A DNA stretch of 58,064 nt from Deltaproteobacteria bacterium (lineage in GTDB: Bacteria; JADJOY01), in NCBI GenBank assembly GCA_016713535.1, contig JADJOY010000046.1:1-58064 (forward strand), read 5' to 3'. Within the stretch, counting starts at the first letter, position 1, and the number at the start of each line of letters is the position of its first letter. The notes under the pieces were generated by a model that saw only the letters and a list, made by a program, of their open reading frames with translations, searched no databases and was not told the DNA's origin. Made by a program: the position numbers and the translations under genes. Positions 8,257-16,703 of this stretch are shown here, piece by piece.

Positions 8257-9260
8257 TGAAGCTTCTGGTCACGGGTGGAGCGGGTTTCATCGGATCGAAC
8301 TTCGTCCGGCGCTGGCTCGCGCGGAGCCCCGCGGACTCGGTGGTGGTCCTCGACAGGCTCACGTACGCGGGGAACCTGGAGAACCTCGACGGGCTCTCTG
8401 GGTTGGCGGGCTATCGGTTCGTGCGCGGGGACGTGGCCGAACCGGCCGACGTTCGACGGTGCCTGGAGCCGGTTCCGGACCTCGTCGTGCACTTCGCCGC
8501 CGAGAGCCACGTCGACCGCTCGATCGACTCACCGCGGATCTTCCTCCAGACCAACGTCGTCGGAACCCAGGCGCTCCTCGAAGCGTGTCGAGCGACCGGT
8601 GTGCCGCGCTTCGTGCAGGTCTCCACGGACGAGGTGTATGGCACCCTCGGGCCGACGGGTGCGTTCAGCGAGACGACGCCGCTCGCGCCCAACAGCCCGT
8701 ATTCGGCGTCCACGACGGGCCGACCTGATCGTGCGGTCGTACGTGGAGACCTATGGGTTCCCGGCGCTCATCACGCGTTGCTCCAACAACTACGGGACCC
8801 TACCAGTTCCCCGGAGAAGCTGATTCCGCTGCTCGTCACACGAGCCCTCGGCGATCAGGCGCTCCCGATCTACGGCGACGGTCTCAACGTCCGGGACTGG
8901 CTCCACGTCGACGATCACTGCGATGCCATCGAGGTCGTGTGTCGTCGCGGTGAGGTCGGTCGCGTCTACAACATCGGCGGAGAGTGCGAGAAGACGAATC
9001 TCCAGATCGCCGAAGCGGTGCTCGGATTGCTCGGAAAGCCTAGCGACCGGATCACCTTCGTGAAGGATCGTCCGGGCCACGATCGGCGCTACGCGATGGA
9101 CATCTCGCGGATTCGCGCCGAGCTCGGCTGGACGCCGCAGCGGACCTTCGACGAAGGTCTCGCGTCGACGGTCGAGTGGTACCGCTCGAACGCGGGTTGG
9201 TGGCAGCGCATCCTGGATGGGTCCTACCGCGAACGGAACGAACGCGGCGTCTCGGGCTGA
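8256..9260 (+). CDS. rmlB: dTDP-glucose 4,6-dehydratase (internal compensated frame breaks)
   Basis: Converts dTDP-glucose to dTDP-4-keto-6-deoxyglucose, NAD-dependent, cytoplasmic. The Rossmann motif GGAGFIGSNF opens the protein; AESHVDRSI and STDEVYG are canonical. Between about 8712 and 8816 the conserved sequence lies in another frame (ADLIVRSYVETYGFP ... TRCSNNYG), then the original frame resumes at EKLIPL. The likely errors are one extra base near 8715, an extra A before CCC at about 8803 and an extra C near 8813. The catalytic YxxxK is only partly readable: Tyr is present, but the Lys position falls in the damaged stretch. About 335 residues, normal length. Confidence 0.9.
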   Translation: MKLLVTGGAGFIGSNFVRRWLARSPADSVVVLDRLTYAGNLENLDGLSGLAGYRFVRGDVAEPADVRRCLEPVPDLVVHFAAESHVDRSIDSPRIFLQTNVVGTQALLEACRATGVPRFVQVSTDEVYGTLGPTGAFSETTPLAPNSPYSASTTGRPDRAVVRGDLWVPGAHHALLQQLRDPTSSPEKLIPLLVTRALGDQALPIYGDGLNVRDWLHVDDHCDAIEVVCRRGEVGRVYNIGGECEKTNLQIAEAVLGLLGKPSDRITFVKDRPGHDRRYAMDISRIRAELGWTPQRTFDEGLASTVEWYRSNAGWWQRILDGSYRERNERGVSG

Positions 9261-9306
9261 AGCGACCTCGGCGCCGGTGCGGCGTCGCCGTAACACTGGG
9301 GGTAAC

Positions 9307-10158
9307 TTGCGGATTCTCGTCGTCGGATGCCGAGGCATGCTCGGCACCGACCTGCTCGAAGAGTTGGGGGCGGTCCACGAGGTGGTCGGAGTCGACCTGC
9401 CCGACGTCGATCTCACGGAGCCAGGCTCGGTGGTGCGGGCGCTGGAGCGGGCGAGGCCGGAGGCGGTCGTGAACACCGCGGCGTTCACGCGGGTGGACGA
9501 CTGCGAAACGCACCGAGACCTCGCGTTCGCGGTCAACGCGGACGGACCGGGTCATCTGGCGCGTGCGTGCAGGGCCCTCGCGGTCCCGCTGCTCCACCTC
9601 AGCACCGACTACGTGTTCGGAGGGGCCGGAACTCGCCCGTGGCGCGAGGACGACCCCACGGCCCCGTGCGGCGTGTACGCGGAGAGCAAGCACGCCGGGG
9701 AGCGAGCCGTGGCGGCGGAGCTGCCGGATGGCGCGTGGACGACGGTGCGCACGCAGTGGCTCTTCGGCAGGAACGGACCCAACTTCGTGGAGGCCATCCT
9801 GCGCCAGGTCAAACCTGGCGCCCGACTGAAGGTCGTCGCCGACCAGCGTGGTCGGCCGACCTGGACGCGCGATCTCGCCCGGGGCCTGCGACGGATTCTC
9901 GAAACCGGGAAGGGACACGGATTCGTGAACGTCGCGAACGAAGGCGAGGGGACCTGGTTCGACTTCGCCGAGGCGATCGTGCGCTCGACCGGGGCGGGGG
10001 ACGTCCAGGTCGCCCCCATAACGACGGCCGAGGCGGCGCGTCCGGCGCCCCGTCCGGCGTACAGCGTGCTGGATCTCGGCAAGTTTCGGTCCATCACGGG
10101 CTGGCAGCTTCCCGAGTGGCGTGACGCGCTCGACGGTTATCTGCGGGAGCGAGGATGA
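9307..10158 (+). CDS. rmlD: dTDP-4-dehydrorhamnose reductase
   Basis: Last step of dTDP-L-rhamnose synthesis, NADPH-dependent reduction of the 4-keto sugar. About 283 residues from the TTG at 9307, chosen because translation there begins at the conserved LRILVVGCRGMLG nucleotide-binding loop and a G-rich stretch precedes it. STDYVFGG, the catalytic YAESKHAGE (YxxxK) and RTQWLFG are intact. It is 46 bases after rmlB; its stop overlaps manC by ATGA. The 3,5-epimerase RmlC, needed between RmlB and RmlD, is not in the operon. Confidence 0.92.
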   Translation: MRILVVGCRGMLGTDLLEELGAVHEVVGVDLPDVDLTEPGSVVRALERARPEAVVNTAAFTRVDDCETHRDLAFAVNADGPGHLARACRALAVPLLHLSTDYVFGGAGTRPWREDDPTAPCGVYAESKHAGERAVAAELPDGAWTTVRTQWLFGRNGPNFVEAILRQVKPGARLKVVADQRGRPTWTRDLARGLRRILETGKGHGFVNVANEGEGTWFDFAEAIVRSTGAGDVQVAPITTAEAARPAPRPAYSVLDLGKFRSITGWQLPEWRDALDGYLRERG

Positions 10159-11255
10159 CGAACGACGAATCTGGCGCGGTCAGCGCTCCGTATGCGGTGA
10201 TCCTGGCCGGTGGCCGCGGCACTCGATTCTGGCCACTCAGTCGCCGCGACCGTCCCAAGCAGTTGCTCGCGTTCTTGTCCGGCGAACCGCTTCTGCGCGA
10301 GACGCTCGATCGTCTGGAAGGTCTGGTGCCCCCGGAGCACCGATGCCTCGTGGTTCCAGAGGACCTGGTCGGTGCCTGCGCCAAGGTGGCTGGTGAGGTT
10401 CCCCTCGCGAACGTGTTCGTCGAGCCTGTCGGCCGCAACACGGCGCCATGCCTGGCGTTGGCGGCGCTTCACCTCCGGCGCCGCGATCCGGAGGCCGTGA
10501 TGCTCGCCCTTCCCGCCGACCATCACGTCGCGGACTCGAAGGGTTTTCGGTCCGCGCTCAGGGCGGCGGCCGCGATCGCCTGCGAAGGTCCACTCGTCAC
10601 GCTCGGGATCAAGCCGACGAGACCGGACACCGGGTTCGGGTACATCCGGGTGGGCCGCAGCATGGGTGAGCTCGAGGGCCAGGAGTTCCACAGGGTCGAC
10701 CGGTTCGTCGAGAAGCCCGACCGGGTCCGCGCGGAGAGCTACGTCGCGCGCGGCGACCACCTGTGGAACGCGGGAATCTTCGCCTGGCGGGTCGACGCTT
10801 TCCTCGCCGAGATCGAGCGTCAGATGCCCGAGTTGTGGAAGGCGATCGAGCGGATCGATCAGGTGCTCGGCACGGCTCGCGAGCGCGAGGAGATCGGCAA
10901 GGTCTGGAGCGCGCTGGCGTCCGTTTCGGTCGACGTCGGCGTGCTCGAGAACGCCGTCGAGGTGCGAGTGGTTCCAGCGGATTTCGGCTGGAGTGACGTC
11001 GGATCGTGGTCCGCGCTGCGTGAGGTGCTTCCGGCGGGCGAGGGTGGTGTCCAGCGGGCGGCTCGGCATCTCTCCATCGATTCCGAGAACTGCGTGGTGG
11101 TCGCGCCCAACCGGCTCGTGGCGACGGTTGGGCTGAAGGACACGCTGGTGGTCGTGGTCGACGACGCCGTTCTGGTGTGCCCTCTGTCACGTGACCAGGA
11201 GCTTCGCGAGGTGGTGCGGAGGATCGAGGAAGAGGGGCTGACGGACTACCTCTGA
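10155..11255 (+). CDS. manC: Mannose-1-phosphate guanylyltransferase
   Basis: Makes GDP-mannose from mannose-1-phosphate and GTP. 366 residues, the single-domain form without a C-terminal phosphomannose isomerase. The GTP-binding signature AGGRGTRFWPLSR lies near residue 16, GRNTAPCLALAALHL near 95 and FVEKPD near 180; WNAGIFAWR and FGWSDVGSW are also typical. Start ATG overlaps the rmlD stop (ATGA), indicating translational coupling. It feeds the D-rhamnose branch of the same polysaccharide with the following rmd. Confidence 0.93.
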   Translation: MTNDESGAVSAPYAVILAGGRGTRFWPLSRRDRPKQLLAFLSGEPLLRETLDRLEGLVPPEHRCLVVPEDLVGACAKVAGEVPLANVFVEPVGRNTAPCLALAALHLRRRDPEAVMLALPADHHVADSKGFRSALRAAAAIACEGPLVTLGIKPTRPDTGFGYIRVGRSMGELEGQEFHRVDRFVEKPDRVRAESYVARGDHLWNAGIFAWRVDAFLAEIERQMPELWKAIERIDQVLGTAREREEIGKVWSALASVSVDVGVLENAVEVRVVPADFGWSDVGSWSALREVLPAGEGGVQRAARHLSIDSENCVVVAPNRLVATVGLKDTLVVVVDDAVLVCPLSRDQELREVVRRIEEEGLTDYL

Positions 11256-11302
11256 GCCGTGCGCGGACCGGCGCCGCACGTCCTTCTTCCCTGAGTCGAG
11301 TC

Positions 11303-12278
11303 ATGGCAGAGCGCGTACTCATCACCGGTCTCAACGGCTTGGTCGGGCCTACTGCGCGCGCGCTCGCGGATGCTGGGTACCGCGTCGCCGCGACGTGCTT
11401 CGGGCCACGCGTTCCCATCCGGTCGCGCTCCCCCGGTGGAGCCGCTCGTCGAGCTCGACGTCCGCGACCCCGCCGCCGTCGCAGCCTGCCTGTCGCGTAT
11501 CCGTCCCGACGGAGTGATCCACCTCGCGGGTTTCTCGGAACCCCACCGGTCGCTCGGTCAGCCCCTGCTCACGACGGAGATCAACGTGATGGGCACGCTC
11601 CACGTGCTCGAGGCCATGAAGGCCGAGACCCCCTCGGCGCGTTGCGTCGTGATCGGGAGCGGTGACGTCTACGGCGCCCAGGAGCGAGGCGATCCGCCTT
11701 TCACCGAGGCGTCGGCCCTGTGGCCCCGAAATCCCTATGCGGTGACCAAGGCCGCCGCAGACCTGCTCGCCGAGGGTTATGGACGGGAGCCTCACCGGCT
11801 CGATGTGGTCCGCGTCCGGCCGTTCAACCACACGGGACCGGGGCAGCAGCGGGGGTTGGTGTGCCCGGACTTCGCGTACGGGATCGCTCGGCTCGCGGTG
11901 AGCGGCGTCCCTGCGGGGTCGCTCGAGGTCGGCAACCTGGACTCATCCAAGGATTTCACGGACGTCCGCGACATGGTGCGAGGCTACGTCCTGGCGCTGG
12001 AGAGAGGTGAACGGGGCGCCGTGTACAACCTCGCGAGCGGACGCACGATCCGGGTGCGCGACATCCTGAGCGAGCTGTCGCGGGTCGCCGGGGTGGAGGT
12101 CACGCCGATACCAAACCCGGCCTTCGCCGGAGCGGCGACCACCGAGGTGCGCGCCAGTGCCGAGCGGTTTCGAGCGCGCACGGGGTGGACGCCCGAGATC
12201 CCGTTCGAGCGCACGCTCGCCGAGCTCTTCGAGTATTGTCGACGCTCGCTGGCGGATGAGCGACCCTCTTCGCCCTGA
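11303..12278 (+). CDS. rmd: GDP-6-deoxy-D-mannose reductase-like SDR (frame break near 11400-11440)
   Basis: Extended short-chain dehydrogenase. The N-terminal Rossmann loop VLITGLNGLVG is in the ATG frame; from about 11440 similarity continues one frame over (VELDVRDPAAV...) to the stop. Rmd hallmarks are VIGSGDVYG, the catalytic YAVTKAA, RPFNHTGPGQ and DFTDVRDMVRGY. Rmd reduces GDP-4-keto-6-deoxymannose to GDP-D-rhamnose; its partner dehydratase Gmd is not in the window. A related GDP-sugar epimerase cannot be ruled out. About 320 residues once joined. Confidence 0.82.
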
Positions 12279-12319
12279 GCCCTGATACCACCGCTCAGGT
12301 TGGGCTCGGGACCACGATC

Positions 12320-13111
12320 ATGTTCGAAACGCTCTCGGAGATCGTGCGCCATCGCGCGTTGGTATGGAGCCTCGTCCAGCGCCAGCTCGCGGTGCGCTAC
12401 CGCGGTTCGGTGCTCGGGTTCGTGTGGACGTTCTTGAACCCGCTGTGCCTGATGCTGGTCTACACGCTGGTGTTCTCGTTGTTCGTGCGCGACCCATCGA
12501 TCGCGCACTACGGAACGTTCGTGTTCTGTGGGCTGCTGCCGTGGATCTGGTTCTCGTCCGCGCTGCTCGAGGGATCCAACGCCATCGTGGGCGGCGGAAC
12601 ACTCATCACGAAGGCGCTCTTCCCACCGCAGATCTTGCCTGCCGTGGTCTCGCTCGCCCACGCGGTCAACTTCCTGCTGTCGCTCCCGATGCTGGTGCCG
12701 TTTCTGATCCAGGCGGACCGGCCGTTCGGGTGGGCTCTCCTCGCGCTGCCGGTCGTGATGGCCGTGCAGTTCTTGCTGATCTTCGCGATCGTCCTCGGCG
12801 TCAGCGCTCTCAACGTCCACTACAGGGACGTCCAGCACATCCTCGGCAACGTGCTCTCGCTCTGGTTCTTCGTGACACCGGTGATCTTCTCCGTCGACAG
12901 CCTGAAATCGCGCCACTGGATCTTCACGTTGCTGATCGCGAAGGTGAACCCGATGGGCGTCCTCGCCGAGTCGTACCACGAGATCCTCTACTGGGGACAC
13001 TTTCCGAACTGGCGAAACCTCCTCGTGGTCTTCCTCGGCACGCTGGTGATCCTGGTCGTCAGCCACTCGATCTTCCGTAGCTACCGCGACGGCTTCGCGG
13101 AGGAGATCTGA
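12320..13111 (+). CDS. wzm: ABC-2 type polysaccharide export permease
   Basis: 263 residues, six predicted membrane helices, of the TagG/KpsM/Wzm family that moves undecaprenyl-linked polysaccharide across the inner membrane. RQLAVRYRGSVLGFVWTFLN near residue 20 is the hallmark amphipathic entry segment. It overlaps the ATPase gene by TGATG and sits inside the nucleotide-sugar operon, so the substrate is a rhamnose-containing O-polysaccharide by inference. Confidence 0.92.
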   Translation: MFETLSEIVRHRALVWSLVQRQLAVRYRGSVLGFVWTFLNPLCLMLVYTLVFSLFVRDPSIAHYGTFVFCGLLPWIWFSSALLEGSNAIVGGGTLITKALFPPQILPAVVSLAHAVNFLLSLPMLVPFLIQADRPFGWALLALPVVMAVQFLLIFAIVLGVSALNVHYRDVQHILGNVLSLWFFVTPVIFSVDSLKSRHWIFTLLIAKVNPMGVLAESYHEILYWGHFPNWRNLLVVFLGTLVILVVSHSIFRSYRDGFAEEI

Positions 13112-14451
13112 TGGCCCGCCCGACCGTGCCGGACCCCGCGACCCGCGCTCAGCCCGCCATCGAGATGGTGGGAGTGACCAAACGGTTCCGCAAGCGCACG
13201 CTTCAGCGTGGCTACACGACGGTGAAGACCCACCTGCTGCGGTCCGCGCTCGAGAACGTATTCACTCGCAAGACCCGCCGTGGGAACTTCCTCACGGCAC
13301 TGGATGACATTCATCTCCGCGTGGAGGAGGGCACGACTCTCGGGGTGATCGGGCACAACGGCTCGGGCAAGTCCACGTTGCTCAAGGTCATGACGGGAAT
13401 CTACAAGCCGGATGCGGGACAGATCCGGATCCGCGGACGCGTCTCGGCGCTGATCGAGCTCGGCGCGGGGTTCCACCCCGAGTTCACGGGCCGCGAGAAC
13501 ATCTTCCTCAACGGCCTGGTGCTCGGCCTCAAGAAGGACTACATCGAGCGCAAGTTCGAGGAGATCGTCTCGTTCGCCGACCTCGAGGACTTCATCGACG
13601 ATCCCGTACGGACGTATTCGTCGGGCATGTACATGAGGCTCGGATTCTCGATCGCCATCCATGTCGATCCCGACATCCTGATCGTCGACGAGGTGTTGGC
13701 GGTCGGTGACGAAGCGTTCATCCACAAGTGCCAGGAGCGGGTCGCCGACTTCAAGCGACGCGGCAAGACGATCGTCGTCGTCACGCACGACCTCGGAGCG
13801 ATCGAGCGCTGGTGCGACGACGTCGTGCTCCTCGACCACGGCCACATGGTCGAGCGAGGCGGGCCACGCCGGGTCATCGACGCTTACCGGCGCCTCGTGG
13901 CCGAGAGCGAAGAACGTCGGCTCGCCGACGAACATCGTCGCGTGGCCGAGCTGACCCAGCAGGAGCCGTCGGCGGAGGCTGTCGCCGTGCGGATGGACGA
14001 GGTCGGCGCAGCCTCGACGGCGAGTCCGGACCAGAGTCGCTGGGGAACCCGTGAGGTCGAGATCGTCGACGTCCGGCTCGTCGACCCGCCGGCGCCGAAC
14101 GATACGTGTACGAGAGCGGAGACGCGGTGTCGATCTCGATCCGCTACGTCGCACAAAGACGCCGCAGCCGGTCTTCGGCATCGGGTTGTTCCGGCCAGAC
14201 GGCGTGTGTTGCTACGGCACCAATACCCACATCGACCGCGCCGATCTGCCGCAGCTCGGAGCGCGAAGGCGTGGTCAGGTGCTCGCTCAGTCGCCTGGAG
14301 CTCGTGGCGGGGGATTACCCTCGTCGACGTGGCGGTTCATGCCGAGGACGGGGCGCGTACGACTACCGCACGCGGCGCTGGTCGTTCGCGATCCGATCCG
14401 GCACCGCCGACGTGGGTGTATACCGACCGCGACACGTCGAGTGCCGGGTGA
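13111..14451 (+). CDS. wzt: ABC exporter ATPase with Wzt_C carbohydrate-binding domain (many frame breaks after 14090)
   Basis: The ATPase half is intact: Walker A GHNGSGKST at residues 81-89, the signature YSSGMYMRLGFS, Walker B ILIVDEVLAVGDE and the H-loop VVTHD. After a linker (about 270-320) the C-terminal beta-sandwich is readable only by switching frame about six times: ERYVYESGDAV (14098-), VFGIGLFRPDGVCCYGTNT (14170-), EGVVRCSLSRLELV (14268-), LVDVAVHAEDG (14321-) and YDYRTRRWSFAIRSG (14360-). This is Wzt_C, which recognises the modified non-reducing end of the glycan before export. The stop used, 14449-14451, overlaps the GTG of the methyltransferase. Confidence 0.85.
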   Translation: MARPTVPDPATRAQPAIEMVGVTKRFRKRTLQRGYTTVKTHLLRSALENVFTRKTRRGNFLTALDDIHLRVEEGTTLGVIGHNGSGKSTLLKVMTGIYKPDAGQIRIRGRVSALIELGAGFHPEFTGRENIFLNGLVLGLKKDYIERKFEEIVSFADLEDFIDDPVRTYSSGMYMRLGFSIAIHVDPDILIVDEVLAVGDEAFIHKCQERVADFKRRGKTIVVVTHDLGAIERWCDDVVLLDHGHMVERGGPRRVIDAYRRLVAESEERRLADEHRRVAELTQQEPSAEAVAVRMDEVGAASTASPDQSRWGTREVEIVDVRLVDPPAPNDTCTRAETRCRSRSATSHKDAAAGLRHRVVPARRRVLLRHQYPHRPRRSAAARSAKAWSGARSVAWSSWRGITLVDVAVHAEDGARTTTARGAGRSRSDPAPPTWVYTDRDTSSAG

Positions 14452-15586
14452 GCGCGAATACCTCGAACACTCCGACCGGCGACACTCTCGCGGAGCTCGC
14501 CTCGACCTCCGCCCTCACCAGTCTCGAGAGTCACCGGCCTCTCGTGGGCTTCCTGGTCGTCAGAGCGAAGCGATTGGCAGCCCGGCTGGCGCGATGGTGC
14601 CTGGCGCCGGTTCTCGCTCGCCAGGAGGCGTTCAATCGTGCCGTCGCCGCCGAGCTCGCCACCCGGCGGGCGGAGCGTTCGTCGTCGGGCGCGCCTCCTG
14701 ACGACGGCAGCCCTGGTGCCCTGGCGAGACGCATCGAGCTGGTCCACGAATCACTGCATCGCGAGATCACGTCGCGCGAGGCCGCGATCCTTCGCAGCCT
14801 CCGCGAGGAGGTCGCGGTCAAGACGTCCCCAGGCTCTCGCTGCGATCGTTGCGGACGCGCAGGTTCGTCGGCCCCTGGCCGAGGGCTTCGGCGATCATCT
14901 CTACCGCGAGTTCGTTCTCGCGGTTCCGCGGCAGCGAGGAGGAGATCGGCCGCCGCTTCGAGCTCTACACCAAGTTGTTCGCAGATGCCGATCCGGTGAT
15001 CGACGTCGGTTGTGGCCGCGGCGAGTTCCTCGCCGCGCTTCGCGAGCGCGGTATCGGCGCGCGCGGAGTCGACTCGAACGCGGAGCTGGTCGAACACTGC
15101 GTGAGTCACGGGCTCGACGTCGCGCGCGGCGACGCGCTCGAACACCTCGGGTCGCTCGATGCGGGCTCCCTGGGGGGTGTGTTCTCGGCCCAGGTGCTCG
15201 AGCATCTCGAGCCCGCCGGCATCCAAGCCTTCCTGGGACTTGCGCATCGAGTACTCCGTCCCGGGGGTCTTCTCGTCGCCGAGACCGTCAACGCCGAGAG
15301 CCTCGCCGCGATCACGCGCAACTTCTTCGCCGACTGGACCCATCGCACCCCGATCGTTCCGCGCAGCCTTCGGTTCGTGGCGGAGCGCTGCGGCTTCGCC
15401 GATCTCGAGATCCGGTACCTGTCGCCGGTGCCCGAGAATGCTCGTCTCCGGATCGTGCCCATCGACCCGGACCTGGCGACGTCGACGCGCGATCAGCTCG
15501 AGGCGATCAACCGCAACTTCGAGCTCCTCAACGCACTGCTGTTCGGCCCACAGGACTTCGCGCTCATCGCGCGCAAACCCGCCTGA
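14448..15586 (+). CDS. SAM-dependent methyltransferase of O-polysaccharide locus (frame breaks near 14822 and 14925)
   Basis: About 380 residues if joined from the GTG overlapping the wzt stop (GTGA). The N-terminal 125 residues are helical and basic (SLESHRPLVGFLVVRAKRLA), a region seen before methylases in polysaccharide loci. A linker follows (ALAAIVADAQVRRPLAEGF), then a class I SAM fold in a third frame: motif I VIDVGCGRGEF, then VFSAQVLEHLEP and RVLRPGGLLVAET. Placement directly after a Wzt with a glycan-reading domain suggests it methylates the chain end to stop elongation and mark the polymer for export, as WbdD does; that role is inference. Confidence 0.75.
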
Positions 15587-15614
15587 CGGAGCCCCGGCTG
15601 CTCCGAGCGTCGCC

Positions 15615-16703
15615 TCAGCGTACGAGGTGCTGGTCGAAGAAGCGGAAGATCCCGGCGACTCCGAAAGGGTAGGCGTACGGCACGGTCAGCGTCGGGATCG
15701 GCGCCGCCTGGAGATCGTTGATGGCGCGGTGCAACGGGTAGAGCGCCGGGACCGTCTCGCAGTGATACGGCTCGAAGAGTCCCGAGACGAAGAAGTCGAC
15801 CTCGTGGTCGGAGACGTAGGCCCGGAACCTCGCGGGTCCGTCGGACGGCATCACGCGGATCGTGAGGTTGCCCGTGCTCGATCCGCCCGAGTGGCCGATG
15901 AGACCGATTCGGTCGTCGCGCACGTCGGAGCGAGAGCGGAGGTACTCGAGCCCGACGAGCGATTCGTAGCTGCGGAGTCCGATCAGTGCGAATCCGGCGC
16001 GGAGGATCCTCTTCGAGATGTCGTGCTCGACCTCGTCGATCCCCATCGCGCGCATGGTGAGGATGAGGATGGCGTAGCCGTGACCGGGGTACTCGCTGCC
16101 GTGGTAGGCATCCCGATAGACTTGGGCGTCGTCGCCGTGGCCGTGAACGGCGACGATCGCGGGATAGGGCCCCTCCCCGAGGGGACGGAGGAGAATCGCG
16201 GGGATGTCACCCACCATCTCGTCGCGGAGCACGAGGTGGGCCTCGCGAAAGAAATCGCTCGACGTCTCGGAGGTGACGATGGCTTCCAGGGGACGGCTCG
16301 CGAGGCCAGCCACCAGCCATCCGACGTTCAGACGTTCCACCACCTCTCGGCGCAGCTCCTCCGGTGGGAGGCCCGGCGCCACGACCGGGACCTCGCCACG
16401 TGCGATGCCGACCAGTGCCTCATCCAGCGTGGCCTGATCGATCGGTCGGGCCGCGTCGGCCGCCTCACTCAGGAAGGTCTGGTAGTCCGCGACACAGGCC
16501 TCGTTGTCCGCGCAGGCCCAGACGTAAGTGGGATCGAAACGCACCCTTACGTGCGCGTCCGGGGAAGCGCCGCCGTCGCCAGGAGCACACCGCGGCGCCG
16601 CCGCGAGGGTTGCCAGGACGGCGAGTACGGCCGTACCGCGGAGCCGCGTGGCAGGGGCCGGCGCGCGGCGGATCGACCCGGCCGGGGAGCGCGAGACGCT
16701 CAG
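15615..16703 (-). CDS. Exported alpha/beta hydrolase (dienelactone-hydrolase-like), start unresolved
   Basis: About 360 residues. A signal-like N-terminus (GTAVLAVLATLAAAPRCAPG), with a possible lipobox Cys, precedes the mature protein. The hydrolase core has AIVAVHGHGDD (oxyanion region), the nucleophile elbow GHSGGSS and a late PYAYPFG...FFDQH segment that could supply the His. It resembles the acetyl-xylan-esterase/dienelactone hydrolase group; substrate unknown. No ATG, GTG or TTG lies in frame between the pepA stop and the signal sequence: CTG at 16703, overlapping the pepA TGA, is the only near-start, or an indel hides the real one. It follows pepA on the same strand, probably co-transcribed. 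Confidence 0.65.
   Translation of the reverse strand: MSVSRSPAGSIRRAPAPATRLRGTAVLAVLATLAAAPRCAPGDGGASPDAHVRVRFDPTYVWACADNEACVADYQTFLSEAADAARPIDQATLDEALVGIARGEVPVVAPGLPPEELRREVVERLNVGWLVAGLASRPLEAIVTSETSSDFFREAHLVLRDEMVGDIPAILLRPLGEGPYPAIVAVHGHGDDAQVYRDAYHGSEYPGHGYAILILTMRAMGIDEVEHDISKRILRAGFALIGLRSYESLVGLEYLRSRSDVRDDRIGLIGHSGGSSTGNLTIRVMPSDGPARFRAYVSDHEVDFFVSGLFEPYHCETVPALYPLHRAINDLQAAPIPTLTVPYAYPFGVAGIFRFFDQHLVR

Noticed and set aside
6081-9260. One very long open frame joining antisense of the TPR gene, rmlA and rmlB
   Set aside because: It exists because the rmlA frame break puts its tail in the frame of rmlB; the first 1.1 kb is antisense to a lipoprotein gene.
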